DNA of 64,000 nucleotides from Sphaerisporangium cinnabarinum (GCA_003052455.1 QAPD01000044.1:25351-89350), one strand, 5' to 3'. Shown: positions 47,487 to 57,085, numbered from the stretch's first letter. The notes: generated by a model not told the origin, from the letters alone. Translations and numbers: made by a program.

Positions 47487-48511
47487 CAGTTGGCTCCCGA
47501 GAAGTCCTTGCGCCGCGCGACGATCGCGCGGGCGCCCATGTTGACGAGCAGGGTGATGACGAACAGCGCGAGGCCCGTGGCGATGAGGGCGCTCACCCCG
47601 AGCGGGTTCGCCTCGGGGAAGTCCGCCGCGATGTTCGCGGCGATCGTCTGCTGCTGCCCCGCCTGCAGGATCTTGAACGAGTAGAGGAGCCCGGGCGAGA
47701 GGATCATGAGCACGGCCATCGTCTCGCCGAGCGCGCGCCCGAGGCCGAGCATCGCGGCCGAGACGACGCCCGACCGCCCGAACGGGATGACCGCGGTGCG
47801 GATCATCTCCCAGCGCGTCGCGCCGAGGGCGAGCGCGGCCTCCTCGTGGAGCTTCGGCGTCTGGAGGAACACCTCGCGGCTCACGGCCGTGATGATCGGC
47901 AGGATCATCACGGCGAGCACGAGCGCGACGGTGAGCAGGACGCGACCGGTCGGCGACGCCGGGCCGGCGAACAGCGGGAACCACCCGAGCGTGTCGGCGA
48001 GCCAGGACCACACCGGCACGACGACCGGCGGGAGCACGAGCGAGCCCCACAGGCCGTAGACGACGCTGGGGATCGCCGCGAGCAGGTCGACGACGTAGCC
48101 CAGCGTCGAGGCGAGCCGGCGGGGCGCGTAGTGGGAGATGAACAGCGCGATGCCCATCGCGACGGGCGTCGCGAGCACGAGCGAGAGGGCTGCGGCGAGC
48201 AGCGTGCCGAAGATCAGCGGCCCCACGAACGACAGCAGGGACGCGCCCTCGGGGAACCACGCCACCTGCTCGCTCAGCTCGGCGCCGCCCGCGCTGAGCG
48301 CGGGCCACGCCCGCAGCAGCAGGAAGATCGCGACCGCGGCCAGCACGGCGAGGATGAGCGCGCCGGCACCCGTCGCGGTCCAGCGGAACGCGCGGTTCAC
48401 GCCGCGGTCGCTGTTGCGGGCGCGGCGGCGCGAGGTGCCTGCGCGACGCGCGGGCTCGGACGAGCCGCCCGGCGCGGGGCCCGGTGTCGTGGGTGGGGCT
48501 GTGGTGGTCAC
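47486..48511 (-). CDS. pstC: Phosphate ABC transporter permease PstC
   Basis: 341 aa from GTG 48511 with GGGAG 8 nt upstream. A 48-residue Pro/Arg-rich cytoplasmic start precedes six transmembrane helices. Conserved permease parts: AIPSVVYGLWGSLVL, HEEAALALGATRWEMIRTAV (EAA loop) and GRALGETMAVLMI. It pairs with PstA to form the phosphate channel. Confidence 0.96.
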   Translation of the reverse strand: MTTTAPPTTPGPAPGGSSEPARRAGTSRRRARNSDRGVNRAFRWTATGAGALILAVLAAVAIFLLLRAWPALSAGGAELSEQVAWFPEGASLLSFVGPLIFGTLLAAALSLVLATPVAMGIALFISHYAPRRLASTLGYVVDLLAAIPSVVYGLWGSLVLPPVVVPVWSWLADTLGWFPLFAGPASPTGRVLLTVALVLAVMILPIITAVSREVFLQTPKLHEEAALALGATRWEMIRTAVIPFGRSGVVSAAMLGLGRALGETMAVLMILSPGLLYSFKILQAGQQQTIAANIAADFPEANPLGVSALIATGLALFVITLLVNMGARAIVARRKDFSGAN

Positions 48512-48611
48512 TCGCGTGCTCCCGGTGTGCTGTCCTGCGGCGTGCGGTCTGGTCGCGGGTCGGGGGCGACGGGGCCCGCAGGCCCCGCCGCCCCCTGGCG
48601 CCCGGCGGTCG

Positions 48612-49763
48612 TCAGCCGGCGGCGCCGACCGTGATGGCCTCGACGGCCGCGTGGACGTCCGTGCGCAGGTCCTCCGAGATCGGCGCGCTGCCCGCGGCCG
48701 ACGCGGAGGCCGACTGGCCCTCCTCGCTCGAGACGTAGGTGAGGAACGCCTTGACGAGGTCACCCGTCGCCTCGTCCTCGTAGTTGAGGCACGCCACCGC
48801 GTACGAGACGAGCACCAGCGGGTAGGCGCCGGCCTCGGTCGTGGTGCGGTCCAGCTCGACCGCGATGTCGTGCTCGTGGCGGCCCTCGACGCGCGGCGAC
48901 GCGTCCACGACCTTGGCCGCGGCCTCCGGGGAGTAGGCGACCCACTCCTCGCCGACCTTGATCTTCGCGGTGCCGAGGTCGCCGGCCTTCGAGGCGTCGG
49001 CGTAGCCGATGGTGCCCTCGCCGCCCTGGACGGTCTGCACGACGCCGGACGTGCCCTGCGCGGACTCGCCGCCCTGCGTCGGCCAGTCGCCGCTCGGCTC
49101 GTGGCCCCACGCGTCGCCCGCGGTCGCGGCGAGGTACTCGGTGAAGTTCTCGGTGGTGCCCGACTCGTCGGAGCGGTGGACGGGCGTGATCGCCACGTCG
49201 GGGAGCGTCGCGTCGGGGTTGTCGGCGGCGATCTCCGGCGCGTTCCACTGCGTGATGGTGCCGTTGAAGATGCCCGCGATCGTGGCCGGGGCGAGGTTCA
49301 GCTCGGCGACCTCCGGCAGGTTGTAGATGATCGCGATGGGGCTCACGTAGACGGGGAGGTCGATCGCGCCGTCGGGGCCGCACACGGCCTGCGACTGGGT
49401 GATCTCCTCCTCCTTGAGCACCGCGTCGGAGCCGGCGAACGCGACGCCGCCCTCGAGGAACTGGGTGCGACCACCACCGGAGCCGACCGGGTCGTAGTTG
49501 ACGGTGACGTCGGGGTTCGCGCTCTGGAACCCGGCGCGCCACGCCTCCATGGCGGACTCCTGCGAGCTCGCGCCCGCACCGTTGAGCTCACCGCTGAGGT
49601 CGCTCGCGGTCTCGGACGAGCCCTCGGAGGAACCACCGGTGGAGCCGTCGGCACCGCCGACGGGGTCGTCCGACCCGCACGCGGCGAGGGTCAGGGCGAG
49701 CGCGCCGACCGCGACGGCGGATCCTGCACGGGAGAATCGGCTGAGCTTCACTCTTCGTTCCAT
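48612..49763 (-). CDS. pstS: Phosphate-binding lipoprotein PstS
   Basis: 383 aa from ATG 49763 (an in-frame GTG at 49772 is possible). Signal with lipobox LTLAAC (Cys near 29) and a Ser/Gly-rich tether. Phosphate ligands lie in GAGASSQESAMEAW, FAGSDAVL and HRSDESGTTENFTEYL. It captures phosphate outside the membrane for PstCA. First gene of the operon; its promoter region carries 11-nt GTTCACC repeats, so phosphate starvation control through the adjacent RegX3 is expected. Confidence 0.96.
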   Translation of the reverse strand: MERRVKLSRFSRAGSAVAVGALALTLAACGSDDPVGGADGSTGGSSEGSSETASDLSGELNGAGASSQESAMEAWRAGFQSANPDVTVNYDPVGSGGGRTQFLEGGVAFAGSDAVLKEEEITQSQAVCGPDGAIDLPVYVSPIAIIYNLPEVAELNLAPATIAGIFNGTITQWNAPEIAADNPDATLPDVAITPVHRSDESGTTENFTEYLAATAGDAWGHEPSGDWPTQGGESAQGTSGVVQTVQGGEGTIGYADASKAGDLGTAKIKVGEEWVAYSPEAAAKVVDASPRVEGRHEHDIAVELDRTTTEAGAYPLVLVSYAVACLNYEDEATGDLVKAFLTYVSSEEGQSASASAAGSAPISEDLRTDVHAAVEAITVGAAG

Positions 49764-49810
49764 CCTGTTCACGCGTCTCGTGGCACCAGCGAGCGCCGGT
49801 GACGATCCCG

Positions 49811-49865
49811 ACGCTAGGAGCGCCGGGTGACGCGTTCCCCCAGAGCGGGTGAACGACGGATGAAC
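49811..49865 (-). promoter_or_regulatory. pstS promoter with PHO-box-like direct repeats
   Basis: On the minus strand, GTTCATCCGTC (49865-49855) and GTTCACCCGCT (49854-49844) are contiguous 11-mers; CGTCACCCGGC (49832-49822) is in the same phase after one degenerate unit. They match the actinobacterial PHO-box pattern. TAGCGT (49816-49811) is the -10 box, giving a leader of about 40 nt. Confidence 0.75.
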
Positions 49866-49918
49866 AGTGCACAGACCTTCCGTGCCGGACCGCGGGGCGG
49901 GGCGTGCGGCGCCGCACG

Positions 49919-49963
49919 ACGACGGCCCCGGCGCGTCCGCGAGGGACGTGCCGGGGCCGTCGT
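49919..49963 (-). terminator. regX3 terminator
   Basis: Perfect 14-bp arms ACGACGGCCCCGGC and complement (49950-49963); the 17-nt middle has its own CGTCC/GGACG stem. It separates the senX3-regX3 operon from the pstS promoter. Confidence 0.8.
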
Positions 49964-50007
49964 GCCGGCAGTCGTGCCGGTCGTCCGTGCCGGACGGGAC
50001 CGCCCGG

Positions 50008-50712
50008 TCAGGGCTGCCCGACGCCGTCCGCGATCTTGTAGCCGAGGCCGCGCACCGTGAGGAGGTAGCGCGGGCTCGCGGGCTCCGGCTCGATCTTCGA
50101 GCGGATGCGCTTGACGTGGACGTCGAGGGTCTTGGTGTCGCCGACGTAGTCGGTGCCCCACACGCGGTCGATGAGCTGGCCGCGCGTGAGCACGCGCCCC
50201 GCGTTGCGCAGGAGCAGCTCGAGGAGCTCGAACTCCTTGAGCGGGAACGGCACGACCTCGCCGTCCACGCTCACCGTGTGCCGCTCGACGTCCATGCGGA
50301 CCGGCCCGACCTCGAGCGCGCTCTCCGTGACCGGCTCCGCACCGGCCTCCCCGCCCTTGCGGCGCAGCACGGCACGCACGCGGGCGAGCAGCTCGCGGAA
50401 CGAGTACGGCTTCGTCACGTAGTCGTCCGCGCCCAGCTCCAGACCCACGACCTTGTCGATCTCCGAGTCCTTCGCCGTGAGCATGATGACGGGGACGTCG
50501 CCGCGCTGGCGCAGCTCCCGGCACACCTCCGTGCCGCTGAGGCCGGGGAGCATGAGGTCGAGCAGGACGAGGTCCGCGCCGTCGGCGTCGTACCGCTCCA
50601 GCGCCTCCGTGCCCGTCGCCGCCTCGACGACGTCGAAGCCCTCGCGCCGCAGCTGGTACGTCAGCGGGTCGCGGTACGACTCCTCGTCCTCCACCACCAG
50701 GATGCGCGTCAC
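50008..50712 (-). CDS. regX3: Response regulator RegX3 (phosphate two-component system)
   Basis: 234 aa from GTG 50712, overlapping the kinase stop (GTGA). Receiver with acidic pair near 9-10, phospho-acceptor Asp52 in LVLLDLMLPGLSG and Lys in YVTKPYS. The C-terminal winged helix has PLKEFELLELLLRNAGRVLTR and VHVKRIRSKIE, as in mycobacterial RegX3 and Streptomyces PhoP. With SenX3 it should activate pst genes when phosphate is low; repeats it would bind lie before pstS and phoU. Confidence 0.94.
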   Translation of the reverse strand: MTRILVVEDEESYRDPLTYQLRREGFDVVEAATGTEALERYDADGADLVLLDLMLPGLSGTEVCRELRQRGDVPVIMLTAKDSEIDKVVGLELGADDYVTKPYSFRELLARVRAVLRRKGGEAGAEPVTESALEVGPVRMDVERHTVSVDGEVVPFPLKEFELLELLLRNAGRVLTRGQLIDRVWGTDYVGDTKTLDVHVKRIRSKIEPEPASPRYLLTVRGLGYKIADGVGQP

Positions 50713-52040
50713 GCGCCTACCTCCTTGTTCGGTGCGCCCGCTTCCGGGGCGCCGTCGTCCGACGCGTGCTCGTGCGGCACGCGCTCGTGGTCGTCCGGTG
50801 CGCGACCCTCCGTCGCGAGCCCGTCGGGGGCCGGCCCGTCCGCCCGGTCGGTCGCTCGGTCGGTCGCTCGATCGGTCACCGTGCCGCGCGTCCGTGCGGC
50901 CGGGACGTTCGCCGCCGGGATGCGGAGCGTGAAGGTCGACCCGCGGCCCGGCTCGGACCACATCGTGACCTCGCCGCCGTGGTCGGCCGCGACGTGCTTG
51001 ACGATGCTCAGGCCGAGGCCGGTGCCTCCCGTGTCGCGCGAGCGCGCCGGGTCGACGCGGTAGAACCGCTCGAAGACCCGCGCCTGCTCGTCGGCCGCGA
51101 TCCCGATGCCCTGGTCCACGACGGCGATCTCGACGAGGTCGCCCGACCGCGTCACGCCGACGCCGACGCGCGTGTTCTCGCCCGAGTAGGCGACCGCGTT
51201 GTCGAGGAGGTTGCGCACCGCCGTGACGAGCAGGTTGTGGTCGCCGTAGACCGCGGCGTCCAGCTCGCCGCCCGTCGTGAGCACGATGCCCTTGCCCTGC
51301 GCGTTCGTGCGGGCGCGGTCGACGGCCTCCTCGACCACGCCGCGCACCGGCACGACCGTCACCTCCTGCAGGGCTCCCGCGACCTGGAGCCGCGACAGCT
51401 CGATGATCTCCTGGACGAGCGCGGACAGGCGCGTCGCCTCCGACTGCATGCGCGCGGCGAACCGGCGCACCGCCACCGGGTCGTCCGCCGCGTCCTGGAC
51501 GGTCTCCGCGAGCAGCGCGAGCGCGCCCACCGGAGTCTTCAGCTCGTGGGACACGTTGACGACGAAGTCGCGGCGGATCGCCTCGACCCGCCGCGCCTCC
51601 GTCCGGTCCTCCGCGAGCACGAGCACGTGGTGCGGGCCCACCTGGGCCACGCGCACCTGGAGCATCACCGTGCCCCGGCCGACGGGGCCGCGCGGGAGCT
51701 CGAGCTCCTCGTCGCGGATCACGCCGTCCCGGCGCACGTCGTCGATCATGTCGCGGATCGCGGCGTGCGCGATCGCGTCGCCGCGCACCACCCCCAGCGC
51801 GTACGCGGGCGGGCTGGCCCGCACGACCTCCCCCTCGCCGTCGAGCACGACGGCGGCGGACCGCAGGACGGCCAGCACCCGGACGAGGCCCTCGTCGAGC
51901 TCCGGCGCGGGCTCCTCCCGCACCGCGCGCTGCTGCCGCTCGCTCACGCGGAACGCGATCGCCGCGATCACGCCGACGACGATGCCCACGACACCGGCGA
52001 GCAGCACGGTCACGCCCTCGATCAGACTCTCGGCTTGCAC
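50709..52040 (-). CDS. senX3: Sensor histidine kinase SenX3
   Basis: 443 aa from GTG 52040, which has TACGCT 6 nt upstream on its strand. One N-terminal membrane segment (about 10-33; SenX3 of mycobacteria has two), a PAS-like domain (about 55-160) with VLDGEGEVVRASPPAYALG, H box FVVNVSHELKTPVGAL, N box LLDNAVAYS, and G boxes DQGIGIA and GGTGLGLSIV. The last 60 residues are a hydrophilic tail with a DRAT repeat encoded by a tandem GGTCGGTCGCTC DNA repeat (about 50840-50878). Confidence 0.92.
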   Translation of the reverse strand: MQAESLIEGVTVLLAGVVGIVVGVIAAIAFRVSERQQRAVREEPAPELDEGLVRVLAVLRSAAVVLDGEGEVVRASPPAYALGVVRGDAIAHAAIRDMIDDVRRDGVIRDEELELPRGPVGRGTVMLQVRVAQVGPHHVLVLAEDRTEARRVEAIRRDFVVNVSHELKTPVGALALLAETVQDAADDPVAVRRFAARMQSEATRLSALVQEIIELSRLQVAGALQEVTVVPVRGVVEEAVDRARTNAQGKGIVLTTGGELDAAVYGDHNLLVTAVRNLLDNAVAYSGENTRVGVGVTRSGDLVEIAVVDQGIGIAADEQARVFERFYRVDPARSRDTGGTGLGLSIVKHVAADHGGEVTMWSEPGRGSTFTLRIPAANVPAARTRGTVTDRATDRATDRADGPAPDGLATEGRAPDDHERVPHEHASDDGAPEAGAPNKEVGA

Positions 52041-52111
52041 CCGTCCAGCGTACGGTCGCGTGCCGACCGTCCCGGCCCCGCGGGACCCCGGGCGGGCGCG
52101 AGCCGCCAAGA

Positions 52112-52144
52112 GTTCACCTGACGGCGCACTGGTGTTCACCGGCC
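52112..52144 (+). promoter_or_regulatory. PHO-box-like repeats upstream of phoU
   Basis: GTTCACCTGAC (52112-52122) and GTTCACCGGCC (52134-52144) are exactly 22 bp apart, i.e. two 11-nt units around one degenerate unit, in the phoU direction. No clear -10 box was identified downstream. Confidence 0.65.
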
Positions 52145-52259
52145 GGTCGACCGCGCCTGCGAGCGTGTCAGGAGCCGACGGCGTGCCCGGGCGCCTCCCG
52201 GCGCGTCGGGGCGCACGCCGTCACGGACCGGACCGACCGGTCACGACGAGAGGGAAGCG

Positions 52260-52943
52260 ATGCGGGAGATCTTCGAGGCCGAGCTGAAGCAGGTCGGCGA
52301 CGACCTGGCCGAGATGAGCCGGCTGGTGGAGTCGGCCGTGAACCGCGCCGGGCAGGCGCTCCTCACGGCGGACCTGCAGCTCGCGCAGTCGGTGATCGGC
52401 GACGACCACACGATCGACGCCCTCGAGCGCGAGCTCGACGAGCGCTGCGTGCTGCTGCTCGCGCAGCAGCAGCCCGTCGCGACCGACCTGCGGGTCGTCG
52501 TCAGCGCGCTGCGCATGAGCGCCACCCTGGAGCGCATGGGCGACCTCGCGCGCCACATCGCGCAGGTCGCGCGCGGCCGCTACCCGGGCCGCGCGATCGA
52601 GCCGACGCTGCACCGCACGTTCGAGCAGATGCACGACGCCGCCGTCCGCGTGGCGCGGCGCACGACCACGCTCCTCACGACGCGTGACCTCACCGTCGCG
52701 GCGAACATCGAGCGCGACGACGACCTGCTCGACAAGCTGCACCAGGACACGTTCAGCGCGCTGCTCGACGGCACGTGGACGGGCACGCCGCAGGAGACCG
52801 TCGACGTCACGCTCGTGGGTCGCTACTACGAGCGGTTCGGCGACCACGGGGTGTCGATCGCCAAGCGCGTGACGTACCTCGTGACCGGCGAGTTCGCCGA
52901 CGACCGCGGCGCCCCCGCGGGCACCACGCGCGCGACCGCCTGA
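52260..52943 (+). CDS. phoU: Phosphate-signalling regulator PhoU
   Basis: 227 aa, two three-helix bundles. Repeated metal-binding pattern: ALERELDERCVLLLAQQQPVA in repeat one (about 54-74), and the second copy has VDVTLVGRYYERFGDHGVSIAKR (about 183-205). It damps SenX3 signalling when phosphate is ample. Ribosome site GAGAGGGA lies before ATG 52260. It diverges from senX3-regX3. Confidence 0.95.
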   Translation: MREIFEAELKQVGDDLAEMSRLVESAVNRAGQALLTADLQLAQSVIGDDHTIDALERELDERCVLLLAQQQPVATDLRVVVSALRMSATLERMGDLARHIAQVARGRYPGRAIEPTLHRTFEQMHDAAVRVARRTTTLLTTRDLTVAANIERDDDLLDKLHQDTFSALLDGTWTGTPQETVDVTLVGRYYERFGDHGVSIAKRVTYLVTGEFADDRGAPAGTTRATA

Positions 52944-52990
52944 CCCGCCGCGGGCCCGGCGCGCCGGGAGGACCCGCTCGACCCGCACAG

Positions 52991-53032
52991 ACGACCGTGG
53001 CCCGTCCGGATCTCCGGACGGGCCACGGTCGT
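52991..53032. terminator. Bidirectional terminator between phoU and gpmA
   Basis: Perfect 20-bp arms (52991-53010 and 53013-53032) with a 2-nt spacer between convergent stops. Confidence 0.88.
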
Positions 53033-53049
53033 GCGCGGGGCGGGGCCGG

Positions 53050-53787
53050 TCAGCGGCCCTGGTTCGCGACCGCCGCGGCGGCCTCGGCGGCGGCCTCGGG
53101 GTCGAGGTAGCGGCCGCCCTTCGTGACGGGCACCAGGTTCTCGTCGAGCTCGTAGAGCAGCGGGATGCCGGTCGGGATGTTGAGCGCGGCGATGTCCTCG
53201 TCGGAGATGCCGTCGAGGTGCTTGACGATCGCGCGCAGCGAGTTGCCGTGCGCGGCGACGAGCACGGTCTTGCCCGCCTTCAGGTCGGGGACGACCTCGC
53301 CGTCCCAGTACGGCAGGGCGCGCTCGAGCACGTCCTTGAGGCACTCGGTGCGCACGACGGGGGCGTCGGCGTAGCGCGGGTCCGTGTCCTGCGAGAACTC
53401 CGAGCCGAGCTCGATCTCGGGCGGCGGGACGTCGTAGGAGCGGCGCCAGAGCATGAACTGCTCCTCGCCGAACTCCTCGAGCGTCTGCTTCTTGTTCTTG
53501 CCCTGGAGCGCGCCGTAGTGACGCTCGTTGAGGCGCCACGACCGCTTCACGGGGATCCAGTGGCGGTCCGCGGCGTCGAGCGACAGGTTCGCCGTCGTGA
53601 TGGCGCGGCGCAGGAGCGAGGTGTGCACGACGTCGGGCAGGACGCCGGCCTCCGTGAGGAGCTGACCGCCGCGCTTCGCCTCCTCGGTGCCCTTCTCCGA
53701 CAGGGCGACGTCCACCCAGCCGGTGAACAGGTTCTTGGCGTTCCATTCGCTCTCGCCGTGGCGGAGCAGCACGAGGGTGTAGGTCAT
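53050..53787 (-). CDS. gpmA: 2,3-bisphosphoglycerate-dependent phosphoglycerate mutase
   Basis: 245 aa. Catalytic [10 protein letters not shown] with phospho-His10, [24 protein letters not shown] with the catalytic Glu, and [16 protein letters not shown] with the second His. It interconverts 3- and 2-phosphoglycerate in glycolysis. The C-terminal tail ends in an Ala-rich helix. ATG 53787 has CAGGAT 6 nt upstream and may be leaderless. The mshA-gpmA-senX3-regX3 neighbourhood is known from mycobacteria. Confidence 0.96.
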   Translation of the reverse strand: MTYTLVLLRHGESEWNAKNLFTGWVDVALSEKGTEEAKRGGQLLTEAGVLPDVVHTSLLRRAITTANLSLDAADRHWIPVKRSWRLNERHYGALQGKNKKQTLEEFGEEQFMLWRRSYDVPPPEIELGSEFSQDTDPRYADAPVVRTECLKDVLERALPYWDGEVVPDLKAGKTVLVAAHGNSLRAIVKHLDGISDEDIAALNIPTGIPLLYELDENLVPVTKGGRYLDPEAAAEAAAAVANQGR

Positions 53788-53960
53788 GCCTCCATCCTGC
53801 CGCACGGCCCGGCGCCGCGGCACGCGCGTCCCACGTGGTGGTGACCGTCGCCGCGCGGCGTGGGACGAAGGTCCGACCGACCCGGGGCCGTCCGGGACCG
53901 CGGCGTCGCGGCTCGCGCGGGGCCGGGAATCAGCGCGCCGTCGCGCACGTTCTCTCCCGC

Positions 53961-54401
53961 ATGCCGATCGACGGAGAGTACGCACCGAGCCCGAGCACCT
54001 GGTCCCGCCAGCAGGCGGAGACCTACGAGTCGTCCGGCGGGACGCGCAGCACGACCCTGAACGGGATGCCCGTCGTCGTCCTCACGACGCTCGGACGCCG
54101 CAGCGGCAAGGTCCGCAAGACCCCGCTGATGCGCGTCGAGCACGACGGCGCGTACGCGGTCGTCGCGTCGCTCGGCGGCGCGCCGCAGCACCCGGTCTGG
54201 TACCTCAACGTGCTGGCGCACCCGCGGGTCGAGCTGCAGGACGGCCCGGAGCGGCACGACTACGTCGCGCGCGAGGTCCACGGCGAGGAGAAGGCGCTGT
54301 GGTGGGAGCGCGCGGTCGCGGCCTACCCGCCGTACGCGGACTACCAGGAGAAGACGTCGCGCGAGATCCCCGTCCTCGTGCTGGAGCGCGCGGGCGGCTG
54401 A
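53961..54401 (+). CDS. Deazaflavin (F420)-dependent nitroreductase/quinone reductase family protein
   Basis: 146 aa, the usual DDN-family length (split beta-barrel). Signatures: [38 protein letters not shown] (shown here only in part as [11 protein letters not shown]), the [13 protein letters not shown] cofactor region, and [16 protein letters not shown] near the end. Proteins of this group use F420H2 or a flavin to reduce quinones and nitro compounds; cofactor not proven here. Start ATG 53961. It faces away from gpmA and converges on mshA. Confidence 0.88.
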   Translation: MPIDGEYAPSPSTWSRQQAETYESSGGTRSTTLNGMPVVVLTTLGRRSGKVRKTPLMRVEHDGAYAVVASLGGAPQHPVWYLNVLAHPRVELQDGPERHDYVAREVHGEEKALWWERAVAAYPPYADYQEKTSREIPVLVLERAGG

Positions 54402-54435
54402 GCCGCCGCGTGACCCGGCGTGCCGGGCCGCGCGG

Positions 54436-55755
54436 TCAGCGGGCCGCGCGGACCTTGCGCGCCTGCGCGTAGACGTCGAGCATCCGGACCGCCGCGACGT
54501 CCCACCCGAACCGCTCCCCCGCGCGTCGGGCCCCCTCGCCGAGGGCGGCGAGCCGTACGTCGTCGGCGAGCAGGTCCGCGAGGACGCGCGCCCAGGTCGC
54601 CGGGTCGTGGTCGGGCACGAGGACGCCGGAGACCTGGTCCTCGACGACGGTCCGCAGCCCCCCGACGGCGGCCGCGACCACGGGCGTGCCGCTCGCCTCC
54701 GCCTCGGCCGCGACGAGCCCGAACGTCTCGTTGTGCGAGGGGACGGCGACGACGTCGGCCGCCCGGTACCAGCGCACGAGCTCGTCGCGCGGGACGGGCG
54801 GGCGCACGACGAGCCGGTCGCTCACGCCCACCTGGTAGGCGAGGGCCTCGAGCTCGCGGACCGCCGTCGGGCGGCCGCTGGGACCACCGAGCACGACGAG
54901 CGTCGGCACGGGCTCCCCGCGCGCGGCGAGGACGCCGAGCGCCCGGACGAGCACGTCCGGGCCCTTGAGCGGCTGCACGCGCCCGGCGAAGAGGACGAGG
55001 CCGCCGTCGGCGGGCAGGCCCAGCCCGGCCCGCAGCGTGCGCCGCCGCTCGCGACGCTCCCGGGCGTCGCCCGTCGCGGCGCCCGGTGCCGGGGAGAACA
55101 GCTCGAGGTCGACGCCCGGCGGCACGACGTGCACGCGCGCCGGGTCGGCCGCGTAGTCCCGCACGAGGTCCTGGGCCTCCGCGTCCGTGCTCGCGACGAG
55201 CGCGTCCGCCTCCGCGACGACCTGCTCCTCGCCGATGATGCGCCCGAGCGGCTCAGGCGCGTCGCCCGGCGCGAGCGCCGCGTTCTTCACGCGCGCGAGC
55301 GTGTGCATGGTGTGGACGAGCGGGACGTCCCAGCGGTCGGCGGCGAGCCACCCGACCTGACCCGAGAGCCAGTAGTGCGTGTGCACGACGTCGTACCAGC
55401 CCTCGTGGCGCCGCGCCTCGGCCCGCAGCACGCCGGCCGTGAAGGCGCAGAGCTGGCCCGGGAGGTCGTTCTTGTCGAGCCCCTCGAACGGGCCGGCGGC
55501 GACGTGGCGCACCGTCACGCCGTCGGACACCTCGACCACGGGCGGCTGGCTCGACGCCGTGGCGCGCGTGAAGATCTCGACCTGCGTGCCGCGGCGCGCG
55601 AGCGCGTGCGCGAGCTCGGTCACGTACACGTTCATGCCGCCCGCGTCGCCGGTGCCCGGCTGGTCGAGCGGCGACGTGTGCACCGAGAGCATCGCGACCC
55701 GCAGCGGGTCCGACGGGTCGGGGGCGGTTCCGCCCGGCAGGTCGAGCGTCGTCAC
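54436..55755 (-). CDS. mshA: D-inositol-3-phosphate glycosyltransferase MshA
   Basis: 439 aa GT4 (GT-B fold). It transfers GlcNAc from UDP-GlcNAc to inositol-3-phosphate, the first mycothiol step. N-terminal [19 protein letters not shown] (about 34-52) binds the acceptor; [47 protein letters not shown], and the donor-site [21 protein letters not shown]. The C-terminal residues are basic. GTG 55755 lies 6 bp after the lactonase stop, so it is the second gene of that unit. Confidence 0.95.
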   Translation of the reverse strand: MTTLDLPGGTAPDPSDPLRVAMLSVHTSPLDQPGTGDAGGMNVYVTELAHALARRGTQVEIFTRATASSQPPVVEVSDGVTVRHVAAGPFEGLDKNDLPGQLCAFTAGVLRAEARRHEGWYDVVHTHYWLSGQVGWLAADRWDVPLVHTMHTLARVKNAALAPGDAPEPLGRIIGEEQVVAEADALVASTDAEAQDLVRDYAADPARVHVVPPGVDLELFSPAPGAATGDARERRERRRTLRAGLGLPADGGLVLFAGRVQPLKGPDVLVRALGVLAARGEPVPTLVVLGGPSGRPTAVRELEALAYQVGVSDRLVVRPPVPRDELVRWYRAADVVAVPSHNETFGLVAAEAEASGTPVVAAAVGGLRTVVEDQVSGVLVPDHDPATWARVLADLLADDVRLAALGEGARRAGERFGWDVAAVRMLDVYAQARKVRAAR

Positions 55756-55761
55756 GGCGGG

Positions 55762-56970
55762 TCAGGCCTCCACGACGCACGCCGGGGCCGGGAGCGCGAG
55801 CACGTCGAGCACCTGGGCGGCGCCGTCCGAGCGGCGCACGCGCAGGAGCGCGAGGTTCGACGTCGGGGCGTCCGGGCCGGCCACGGCGGGCCGCTCGATG
55901 AGCGGGTCGTCGTTCTGGTTCGCCACGACGACGAGGTCGTGCAGCGGTGCGTCAGCGTCCCCCTGGTCGGCCTCGGCGGCCGACCCCGCGCCGGTCGCGG
56001 CCCCGAGGATCGCGAAGTGGCGCGGCCACGCGCCGCCCACCGGCGAGTCGGCCAGGTGGCGCAGCGTGGGCACGCCGCCGTCCGGCCCGGGCTCGACCGC
56101 GTGCACCGCGAGCACGTCGGCGCCGCGCACCGCGGCGAGGACGCGCGTGCCGTCGGCGGTGACCGTGAGGTGCGAGGGGTAGTTCCCGCCGTCGGCGGGA
56201 GCGGCGGCGTGCGTGACGTCGTAGCGCGCGACGACGTCGTACGTTCGCACGCCGTCCGGCCCGTCCACCGGGGAGAGCAGGAAGAGCGCCGGGTCCAGCT
56301 CGCCGACGACGACGAGGTGCCCCGACGGGAGCGCCGCGAGGTGGCGCGGGCCCGTGCCGGGCGGGAAGGTCGCGACGACCTGGGCCGTCGAGCCGTCGGG
56401 CGCGGCCGGGTCGTGCCGTCGCAGCTCGTCGGTGCCGAGGTCGACGACGAGCACCGCCCCGCTGCCGTCGTCTGCCGCGCCGAGGTGGGCGAGCGGGGCG
56501 ACGAAGTGCGCGTGCGGCCCCTCCTGGCGGTCGGTGACCGGACCGGTCCCCGCGTGCCGCTGTCGGCGCGGCCCGCCGTCGGGCGCCGCCGCGATCCCGC
56601 CGTCGTCCGCCGTCGGCACGACCGTGAGGACGCCGTCGCCGTAGTTCGCGACGAGCACGTCACCGCTCACGGCGACGTGGCACGGGTACGTGCCGCCCGT
56701 GGCGACCGGGCCGCCCCGGGGGGTGAGGGCGCCGTCGGGCCCGACGGCGAACGCCGAGACCGAGCCGGCCTCCGTCTCCCCGACCGCGTAGAGCGTGTCG
56801 CCGTCGAGCGCCAGGAACGACGGGGAGGAGGCCGCGACAGCGAGCGCGCCGCCGCCGAAGGAGCCGGTGCCCGCGGCGGGGTCGACGTCGAGCTCGACCC
56901 GCCACACGCCCTCCGCGCCGCTCGGGTGCGGGTAGGTGCCGATCCAGAGGGCGCGGGTCGCGGAGGTCAT
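55762..56970 (-). CDS. Lactonase-family beta-propeller protein (6-phosphogluconolactonase-like)
   Basis: 402 aa of the seven-bladed Pgl/YbhE-type lactonase family: opening LWIGTYPHPSGAEGVWRVEL, TYPCHVAVSGDVLVANYGDG, GPHAHFVAPL, GTGPRHLAAL and GGNYPSHLTVTADGTRVLAAVR with the conserved His and Arg. Members hydrolyse 6-phosphogluconolactone or similar; the substrate is not certain for divergent actinobacterial forms. ATG 56970 has TAGGCT 6 nt upstream and is probably leaderless. It is the first gene of a unit with mshA. Confidence 0.87.
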   Translation of the reverse strand: MTSATRALWIGTYPHPSGAEGVWRVELDVDPAAGTGSFGGGALAVAASSPSFLALDGDTLYAVGETEAGSVSAFAVGPDGALTPRGGPVATGGTYPCHVAVSGDVLVANYGDGVLTVVPTADDGGIAAAPDGGPRRQRHAGTGPVTDRQEGPHAHFVAPLAHLGAADDGSGAVLVVDLGTDELRRHDPAAPDGSTAQVVATFPPGTGPRHLAALPSGHLVVVGELDPALFLLSPVDGPDGVRTYDVVARYDVTHAAAPADGGNYPSHLTVTADGTRVLAAVRGADVLAVHAVEPGPDGGVPTLRHLADSPVGGAWPRHFAILGAATGAGSAAEADQGDADAPLHDLVVVANQNDDPLIERPAVAGPDAPTSNLALLRVRRSDGAAQVLDVLALPAPACVVEA

Positions 56971-56976
56971 GCCCCG

Positions 56977-56982
56977 AGCCTA
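56977..56982 (-). promoter_or_regulatory. -10 box TAGGCT of a probable leaderless promoter
   Basis: On the minus strand TAGGCT is followed by CGGGGC and ATG 56970. It would drive lactonase-mshA. Confidence 0.6.
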
Positions 56983-57028
56983 GTTCTCCGCGCGGGCGGC
57001 CCGGCACCCGCGGTCCGGCGCACGAGAA

Positions 57029-57063
57029 GGGCGCCCGGCCGACGTGTCGTCGGCCGGACGCCC
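57029..57063 (-). terminator. lsr2 terminator
   Basis: 15-bp arms GGGCGCCCGGCCGAC and GTCGGCCGGACGCCC (one mismatch) with a 5-nt loop, just downstream of the lsr2 stop. Confidence 0.8.
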
Positions 57064-57085
57064 CGGTGCTCGGTGCGACGACGCG

